Under the pieces are notes generated by a model, which was not told the origin of the DNA, did not search any database, and saw only the letters and a program-made list of their open reading frames with translations. Positions 32,199 through 37,283 of a DNA stretch of 37,283 nucleotides are shown here, in pieces; position 1 is the stretch's first letter, and the number at the start of each line of letters is the position of its first letter. Source of the DNA: CAZEQJ01 sp964514385 (lineage in GTDB: Bacteria > Bacteroidota > Bacteroidia > Cytophagales > Cyclobacteriaceae); the NCBI GenBank assembly GCA_964514385.1, contig CAZEQJ010000030.1, positions 1 through 37,283 of the forward strand, given 5' to 3'. Position numbers and translations under genes: made by a program.

Positions 32199-32941
32199 TG
32201 TGTTACGATGTTTCCTACCTTACCAAAAAACAGGAGGTATACGTAAGAAGGTATAACCTGGATCCGGCACAGGTCGATTTGGTGTTTAAACATTCCCCTG
32301 GAATCTATCATGCAACTGGTTTTAGCCACCCTGCATTACCTGTCCTTTCAGGTCATGCTCCGCATCAAATTGATTTACTTAACTGGGGACTGATTCCATT
32401 TTGGGTTAAAAATGCATCGCAGGCTGTTCAGATATCAAACAAAACCCTAAATGCACGATTGGATACTTTAAAATCAAAGCCTTCTTTCCGCTCGTATATC
32501 AATAGCCGCGGCCTGATCATGGTCGACGGTTTTTTTGAGCACCACCATCGTCAGGGGAAAACTTATCCCTTTTTTATTACGCGCCAGAATCAGCAACCCT
32601 TCCTTTTGGGAGCCATCACCTCAAAATGGGAAAGTAAAGAAGAGGAATTATCCCGCAAAACAGTTTCGATCGTTACTACATACGGTAATGATCTGTTAGC
32701 TGGTATACATAATAACCCCAAACTGGACGGTCCCCGCATGCCGGTAATCGTACCTGACGATAGGGCTGAGGAATGGTTGTTCAGCGATTTTAGTGATATA
32801 GAAAAATTCTTCAACCAACCCTATCCTGCATCAGGGTTGAACGCATTTCCGGTAGGTAAACTAAGAGGAAAACAAGCACTTGGTAACGTGCCTGAAACCC
32901 ATATGCCAGTGGATTACCCTGAACTTACCGAAAACAAATAA
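32198..32941 (+). CDS. SOS response-associated peptidase (HMCES/YedK family)
   Basis: A 247-residue SRAP-domain protein. The start Met is followed by Cys2, the residue that forms a stable thiazolidine DNA-protein crosslink with abasic sites. Further active-site positions are NARLDT (Asn), MVDGFFEHH (Glu) and GIHNNPKLDGPRMPVIV, where the His lies a few residues further from RMP than in E. coli YedK. It shields abasic sites in single-stranded DNA. Its ATG overlaps the PAP2 stop. Start is certain because the Cys must be at position 2. Confidence 0.93.
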   Translation: MCYDVSYLTKKQEVYVRRYNLDPAQVDLVFKHSPGIYHATGFSHPALPVLSGHAPHQIDLLNWGLIPFWVKNASQAVQISNKTLNARLDTLKSKPSFRSYINSRGLIMVDGFFEHHHRQGKTYPFFITRQNQQPFLLGAITSKWESKEEELSRKTVSIVTTYGNDLLAGIHNNPKLDGPRMPVIVPDDRAEEWLFSDFSDIEKFFNQPYPASGLNAFPVGKLRGKQALGNVPETHMPVDYPELTENK

Positions 32942-32967
32942 CCTGTAGCTCCGGTTATAAGCACATT

Positions 32968-33126
32968 ATGGGAATATTCGGATCAAAAAAGTCAAAATTA
33001 CAGAAAAAGTATAAGCAACTGCTCGAAAAGGCGCATAAGCTGTCTCATTCAGACAGAAAAGCATCGGATCAGTTAATGGCAGAAGCCGATGAAGTAGCGA
33101 AACAGATTGAAAAATTGGTGGATTAA
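32968..33126 (+). CDS. Lacal_2735-family mini-protein
   Basis: A 52-residue charged, coiled-coil-like protein beginning MGIFGSKKSKLQKKYKQLLE and ending KQIEKLVD, with a central KLSHSDRKASDQLMAEADEV. This pattern (short FGxKK head, KYKxLLEKAxKLSH, then SD...AEADE) fits the Lacal_2735 family, which is widespread in Bacteroidota and of unknown function. It follows the SRAP gene by 26 bases. Small but the reading is fully consistent over its length. Confidence 0.85.
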   Translation: MGIFGSKKSKLQKKYKQLLEKAHKLSHSDRKASDQLMAEADEVAKQIEKLVD

Positions 33127-33213
33127 AGGATTTCTTTAGTGAAAAAATTCATGTTTCACACAATAATGTACTATATTAGATGTTATATTACTAAACTTTC
33201 AAATTAAACTCAC

Positions 33214-33663
33214 ATGAAAAGGATCAGTATTTTATTTATCGCAGGTTTGTTTTCGCTTTTTATGGCCTCTTGTGGCAATGGAGAGGAAAATGAGCCAACC
33301 AACGAGGAGCTTTTTGCTGAAGCCATAGCAGGCGAATGGACACTTAGCTCAGCACAGGTACCAGCTTCATCAGCTACAACAAACGCTGACTGGGATGATT
33401 TTACAGTTAATTTTAACAGCGGTACAGTGACTGCCAGTGGTTCTCCTGCAGTAGAAGTATGGCCAAATCAGGGATTGACCTACACGCTATCAGCTACCAG
33501 TCCTTCTAACGGAAGTGTTGCTATTTCAGGCGCAGTCTTCGGATCAGCCTCTGCAAGCATTAGCAATAACAACCTGACGCTGTCTTTTGATGTACCTACA
33601 GGTACAGAAGTAACCAGAACTTTAGATCTTTCAGGATCATACACGCTGGTATTCAGCAAATAA
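33214..33663 (+). CDS. Small lipocalin-like lipoprotein of unknown function
   Basis: A 149-residue lipoprotein with lipobox FMASC (Cys20) and a mature beta-rich part (GEWTLSSAQVPASSATT, DFTVNFNSGTVTASG, NLTLSFDVPTG, GSYTLVFSK). It has a low-complexity Ser/Thr/Ala composition and resembles the lipocalin-like lipoproteins of Bacteroidota, but no strict motif is visible. Preceded by an 87-base gap without recognisable promoter consensus and followed by a strong terminator, so it is probably a single-gene unit. Confidence 0.75.
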   Translation: MKRISILFIAGLFSLFMASCGNGEENEPTNEELFAEAIAGEWTLSSAQVPASSATTNADWDDFTVNFNSGTVTASGSPAVEVWPNQGLTYTLSATSPSNGSVAISGAVFGSASASISNNNLTLSFDVPTGTEVTRTLDLSGSYTLVFSK

Positions 33664-33686
33664 TAGAATTCACATTTCCTATCATT

Positions 33687-33714
33687 AAACCCTGCTTTTG
33701 CAGGGTTTTTTTTT
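33687..33714 (+). terminator. Intrinsic terminator
   Basis: A 9-bp perfect stem (AAACCCTGC with GCAGGGTTT) with a TTTT loop and a run of T follows the lipoprotein gene. Textbook rho-independent terminator. Confidence 0.93.
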
Positions 33715-33785
33715 GCCACATTTTTTTTACTGACTATCTTCGGGATCATTTCCAGGTGTGATATATTATAATATTTAATAGATTT

Positions 33786-33790
33786 AGAGG
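33786..33790 (+). promoter_or_regulatory. Shine-Dalgarno-like AGAGG before the YebC-family gene
   Basis: AGAGG lies five bases before the ATG at 33796. It is unusual in this window, where most starts have no clear Shine-Dalgarno sequence. Confidence 0.5.
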
Positions 33791-33795
33791 AAATT

Positions 33796-34506
33796 ATGGG
33801 AAGAGCATTTGAGTATCGAAGAGCAGCTAAGGAAGCACGTTGGGATAAAATGTCTAAACTGTTTCCAAAATTGGCCAAATCGATCACAGTAACGGCAAAA
33901 GAGGGGGGCACTGACCCTGAAATGAACCCGAAGCTGCGGACAGCCATACAGAATGCCAAAGCTCAGAATATGCCCAAAGATAATATTGAGGCGGCAATTA
34001 AAAGAGCAGCAGGCAAAGGCGCTGATCAGATCGTAGAGGTAACCTTTGAAGGTAAAGGCGAGCATGGCGTAGCAGTAGTTGTAGAGTGCGCCACAGACAA
34101 CAATACACGTACGGTGGCCAACGTAAAGATGTATTTCAGTAAATATGGCCAGGGAATGGTGCCAAATGGCTCCTTCGACTTCATGTTTGACCGTAAGGCA
34201 GTATTTGAAATCAATAAATCCGCAGGACTGGATATGGAGAGTCTTGAACTTGAACTGATCGATGCAGGTATGGAGGAAATTGAGGAAGAAGAAGACGTGA
34301 TAGTGGTTTATGGTGACTATAAAGACTTTGGTTCTTTGTCCTCAGCCCTTGAGAAGCTTGGAATTGAGGTCCAGAAAGCTTCATTAAAGCGGATCTCGAA
34401 TGCGCCTGTCGAACTTGATGAATCACAAATGGAAGATGTGGAAAAACTGATTGATCATCTCGAAGATGATGATGACGTCCAGGCAGTTTTTACAAATATT
34501 ATGTAA
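33796..34506 (+). CDS. YebC/PmpR-family translation or transcription factor
   Basis: A 236-residue YebC-family protein of normal length. Features are the basic N-terminus MGRAFEYRRAAKEARW, KEGGTDPEMNPKLRTAIQNA, AAIKRAAGKGADQ and GNGSFDFMF-like PNGSFDFMFDRKAV. Members act as DNA-binding regulators in some bacteria and, according to recent work, as helpers of ribosomes at stalling sequences (YebC/TACO1). The role here is not known. The acidic stretch EEIEEEEDVIVVYGD and C-terminal EDDDDVQAVFTNIM are typical. The ATG has an AGAGG five bases upstream. The following gene starts four bases after its stop. Confidence 0.93.
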   Translation: MGRAFEYRRAAKEARWDKMSKLFPKLAKSITVTAKEGGTDPEMNPKLRTAIQNAKAQNMPKDNIEAAIKRAAGKGADQIVEVTFEGKGEHGVAVVVECATDNNTRTVANVKMYFSKYGQGMVPNGSFDFMFDRKAVFEINKSAGLDMESLELELIDAGMEEIEEEEDVIVVYGDYKDFGSLSSALEKLGIEVQKASLKRISNAPVELDESQMEDVEKLIDHLEDDDDVQAVFTNIM

Positions 34507-34509
34507 CCA

Positions 34510-36219
34510 TTGAAGCAGATTATCACAGCAATATTCATTCTATCACTTGCCTCACCGGTAGTATCCCAGGATAATGGTGATGCCGTAGAATTGCTGGATA
34601 TGAGCAAAAAATTATATGCCTCAGGGTTGTATAAAAATGCTATCAGCGACCTGGTAAAGGCTCAGAAATTACCCGTAGTTGAAGATAGCATCTTATTTGA
34701 GGTCACACTTCTGAAAGGACTATCCTTTAATAAATCAGGCGATGGACAGAATGCAGAAAAAGCGTTGCGTAATGCAGTTGATATCGCCACCAGTATCGGG
34801 GATGTCAATCTGATAGCCCGCTCCTATATAGAATTGATCCGATTTTTTACCTCCGATGAAAATCTTAACACCAAACTTGCCGACCAGTATTTATATAAAG
34901 CAGATGAAATCAGTGATAATTTAATCCCTGAACTAAAAGGCCGGCTTTACATTGTAAAGGGACAAACCTTTTTCAGAGAGCAACAAATCGATTCAGCCAT
35001 CATTTACCTGGATAAAGCACTTATCGCCTCTGATAACATAGATGTAGGTGAGGTACTTCTGATGTTGGGAGATATTTACCAGTTTAAAGGAGAAGCATAT
35101 AGAGCGATCGACCATTATCTAAAAGGCTATGAAGCAGCAAAAGCAGATAATCAACTATCACGCCTTACTGACTTCACCTCACGTCTTTCTAACCTCTATT
35201 TTGCAGTAGGTGACCTCGAAAAAGCAAATGAATTTCAGCGCAATTATATCGAATATAAAGAGCAATTGTATGATGAGGAGGTAAAAACCAAAATTGAGGC
35301 ATTGGAGCTGCAAAATCAGATGGATCAGAATGATCAGCTCTTTGAAATACGTAAAGAAGAAGAATTAAAGCAGGAAAAGCTCCGCCAGCGGTCTGCTTTG
35401 ATTTCAACCTTCCTGATTTTTTTTGTTACCATGTGCGGTCTGTTTCTTTTTTATATAAGTCGCGTAAGGCTTAAAAAAATGAACGCCAACCTATCCAGGG
35501 TAAATGCACAACTATATGATACTTTGAAAGAACAGGAAGCTATGGCTGGTATCGTTGCACACGACCTGAAAGCGCCGTTCAATAAAATAAGGGGCTTTTT
35601 ACATTTGGTAGAGTTGACAGGTAAGCTTTCGAAAGAACAGAAAGAGTATATTCAAATGGCAGAAGGGGTGATCAGTCAAAGTTTTCGGCTGATTACAGAT
35701 ATCATTGATATCAGCAGCTATGAGCAGTCTAAGGAAATCAAAAAGGAAATTGTAGAGGTAAACCACGTGCTCGAGTCGATGGTCAACCAGTATAAGCAGG
35801 TGTCAGAAGAAAAGGATATCACCATTTTTCTTGACCTCCATGATAATATCCGGGCCTACTCAAATGAAGATTATCTCTCCCGGATTTTCGATAACCTGAT
35901 CAGCAATGCTATTAAGTTCTCACCAAAAGGAAAGTCGATTTATATCACTACCGGGAAGTCTGCAGGAGTGCCCTTTGTGAAAATCAAGGACGAAGGTCCC
36001 GGCTTTACGGAAAACGACAAAAAGGAAATCTTTAAAAAATTCAGGAAACTCAGTGCTAAACCAACAGCAGGGGAAGAAAGTACTGGTCTGGGGCTGTCAA
36101 TCATCAAAACGCTGACCGAACGACTAAACCTGGACATCTCATTAAAATCAAGCGAAGGACATGGTGCTGAGTTTACGATAAAATTTAAACGCAATATGCC
36201 TAAAATGGAGCTGGTATGA
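34510..36219 (+). CDS. TPR-containing membrane histidine kinase
   Basis: A 569-residue protein with a signal-like start (MKQIITAIFILSLASPVVSQ), TPR-like helical repeats over about 25-270, a coiled coil, a membrane helix at about 295-315 (STFLIFFVTMCGLFLFYI), then HisKA with phosphoacceptor His (IVAHDLKAPFNKI, near 351) and HATPase with NLISNAIKFSP, DEGPGF and STGLGLSIIKTL. The TPR part lies outside the cytoplasm and may bind a peptide or protein. The start is TTG at 34510, because no ATG precedes the signal helix. No response regulator is adjacent. The cupin gene overlaps the stop. Confidence 0.9.
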   Translation: MKQIITAIFILSLASPVVSQDNGDAVELLDMSKKLYASGLYKNAISDLVKAQKLPVVEDSILFEVTLLKGLSFNKSGDGQNAEKALRNAVDIATSIGDVNLIARSYIELIRFFTSDENLNTKLADQYLYKADEISDNLIPELKGRLYIVKGQTFFREQQIDSAIIYLDKALIASDNIDVGEVLLMLGDIYQFKGEAYRAIDHYLKGYEAAKADNQLSRLTDFTSRLSNLYFAVGDLEKANEFQRNYIEYKEQLYDEEVKTKIEALELQNQMDQNDQLFEIRKEEELKQEKLRQRSALISTFLIFFVTMCGLFLFYISRVRLKKMNANLSRVNAQLYDTLKEQEAMAGIVAHDLKAPFNKIRGFLHLVELTGKLSKEQKEYIQMAEGVISQSFRLITDIIDISSYEQSKEIKKEIVEVNHVLESMVNQYKQVSEEKDITIFLDLHDNIRAYSNEDYLSRIFDNLISNAIKFSPKGKSIYITTGKSAGVPFVKIKDEGPGFTENDKKEIFKKFRKLSAKPTAGEESTGLGLSIIKTLTERLNLDISLKSSEGHGAEFTIKFKRNMPKMELV

Positions 36220-36554
36220 TAACATCCAGAGATACAGTCACCTCATTTATGATGGCGGAGGGAATCGAAGCATGGAAGCTGCATGACTACCCATATGGTT
36301 CAGTTGTTGAAGTAGTATTTGAACTGGACGCTGTCGAGCCGCTGCATTATCATGAGCATGCAAACCAGACATTCTATTGCAAGTCAGGACGTGTGAAATT
36401 CGCCGTTGATGGAGAGGAGGTTACGATAGGAAAGGGCGAAACCATACATATAGCCAAAGGCAAAAAACATACAGCTGTAAATATTGCAGATGAAAAAAGT
36501 AATCTATTGGTTTTTTCATCGCCTTCCGCTACTGGTGACAGGATAGATATTTAA
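36216..36554 (+). CDS. Small cupin-domain protein
   Basis: A 112-residue single cupin. The metal-binding stretch is LHYHEHANQTFYCKSG (residues 43-58), with His44, His46 and His48, and the second motif is GKGETIHIAKGKKHTAVN. The usual Glu appears to be replaced by Gln. The fold is clear; the function (enzyme, sensor or binding) is not. The ATG overlaps the TPR kinase stop by ATGA, suggesting they are cotranscribed and perhaps related. Confidence 0.85.
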   Translation: MITSRDTVTSFMMAEGIEAWKLHDYPYGSVVEVVFELDAVEPLHYHEHANQTFYCKSGRVKFAVDGEEVTIGKGETIHIAKGKKHTAVNIADEKSNLLVFSSPSATGDRIDI

Positions 36555-36583
36555 AAAAAGCGGCACGAGGCCGCTATTTTTTT
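36553..36583. terminator. Bidirectional hairpin terminator
   Basis: Stem AGCGGC with GCCGCT around a 5-base loop, flanked by an A-run and a T-run, lies between the convergent cupin and hydrolase genes. It can act on both strands; the hydrolase stop is at its right edge. Confidence 0.88.
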
Positions 36584-37283
36584 AAAAGCTTGCTTCAAAA
36601 AGATTCTTCATGGCTTCCCAGGATTGCTCATCCGCCTCTTTGTTATAGGCAAGCGGGAGTTCGAACTTAGAACCGAGCAAATCTGCACCGGGGTTTGTGA
36701 ATGCATGTACAGCTCCTTCCAGGTTCAGAAATGTATAGTCTACACCCTCAATAGCCGCCATAGCATTGTTAAATGCATCGATTTGCTCCTGAGTAACAAA
36801 AGGGTCCTCAGCTCCGTTTGCAACCAGGATATTTGCCTTAAGCTGATCAGCTGTTGGCAGCGTCTGAATATTTAAAGTACCGTGAAATGACGCTACAGCA
36901 TCAAGATCGGCACCCATACTTGCCATCTGAAGCACAATACCACCACCAAAACAGAACCCGATAGCTCCAATTTTGGTAGTATCAACAGACTCATCCTCTT
37001 TCAGAGCCTTCAGAGCAGCCATAAATCGGGATCGAGCTTCGTCCATATTTTGGTTGACCTGCATGGCAAATGCCTGTGCATCCTGCGGATGATCCGCTGT
37101 TTTACCGTCACCGTACATATCCACCGCTAACGCCGTGTATCCCAGCTTTGCCAGCTCCTCTGCTTTTATGCGGGAGTGTTCATTATGTCCCCACCATTCA
37201 TGCACTACCAACACTCCAGGTCGCTTACCTTCAACACCTTGGTCTTTTACAAGGTAACCGTTCATTGTGATGTTTCCATTAGT
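36582..37283 (-). CDS. Dienelactone hydrolase family protein, 5' end missing
   Basis: A DLH-family alpha/beta hydrolase, cut by the right window edge. Catalytic Cys is in IGFCFGGG, Asp in ANGAEDPFVT and His in LEGAVHAFTNPG. It has the usual VLVVHEWWGHNEH and AVDMYGDGKTADHP stretches. An ATG at 37265 gives MNGYLVKDQG, but in this family a strand with Y-x-G precedes GYL, and the frame stays open to the window end (TNGNIT), so the true start is probably outside. It hydrolyses esters or lactones; substrate unknown. Confidence 0.88.
   Translation of the reverse strand, partial: TNGNITMNGYLVKDQGVEGKRPGVLVVHEWWGHNEHSRIKAEELAKLGYTALAVDMYGDGKTADHPQDAQAFAMQVNQNMDEARSRFMAALKALKEDESVDTTKIGAIGFCFGGGIVLQMASMGADLDAVASFHGTLNIQTLPTADQLKANILVANGAEDPFVTQEQIDAFNNAMAAIEGVDYTFLNLEGAVHAFTNPGADLLGSKFELPLAYNKEADEQSWEAMKNLFEASF

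Noticed and set aside
32942..33213. Possible RNA gene between SRAP and the lipoprotein
   Set aside because: Most of the span is the Lacal_2735 gene; the remaining 87 bases show no strong fold or known RNA motif.

Overview
The window looks like chromosomal DNA of a member of the Bacteroidota, most likely order Cytophagales. This is inferred from gene content: short N-terminal lipoprotein signals, a WD40-like (PD40)/OmpA outer-membrane protein, a Lacal_2735-type mini-protein, a MetZ-type sulfhydrylase, a TPR-type sensor kinase, weak or absent Shine-Dalgarno sequences and several TTG starts in overlapping genes. No rRNA, tRNA, CRISPR array, insertion sequence or phage gene was seen. Genes are packed tightly, and no stretch of more than 300 bases lacks a gene.

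Left end (1-3717, minus strand): a five-gene overlapping cluster of a PAS/LuxR-type regulator, an NRAMP-fold transporter lacking the usual metal ligands, and PxpA, PxpB and PxpC of ATP-dependent 5-oxoprolinase; pxpC runs off the window. This is the most attractive candidate for new biology, because the transporter is probably not a metal carrier and may import 5-oxoproline. Next come a thioredoxin, an MtnK-like small-molecule kinase and two coupled four-helix membrane proteins.

6088-13620: the Pta-AckA acetate pathway (minus), MsrA and a patatin-like hydrolase with an altered oxyanion motif (plus), a secreted protein of unknown function, then desaturase and TyrS (minus).

13675-21429: a Cu/Zn-SOD-like lipoprotein that keeps the copper ligands but has lost zinc ligands, a TSUP transporter, a Pol-PE-Lig type DNA ligase D, an unknown helical protein coupled to a 6-TM double-GAF sensor without an output domain, HolA, and an MsrB lipoprotein.

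21435-30199: a divergent response regulator and histidine kinase, then a plus-strand run of DsbD, alkaline phosphatase lipoprotein, a 7-TM protein with conserved-looking His/Asp positions, L-serine ammonia-lyase and a PD40/OmpA protein.

30203-37283: an open frame for a tiny membrane protein with no normal start, MetZ overlapping PAP2 overlapping an SRAP (HMCES/YedK) protein, a Lacal_2735 mini-protein, a small lipoprotein with a strong terminator, a YebC-family protein, a TPR histidine kinase, a cupin and, on the minus strand, a dienelactone-hydrolase family enzyme cut by the window end.

Recurring themes are thiol and methionine-sulfoxide repair (thioredoxin, MsrA, MsrB, DsbD, SOD-like protein), central acetyl and serine metabolism, and signalling. 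All assignments rest on reading motifs by eye; no database search was run.
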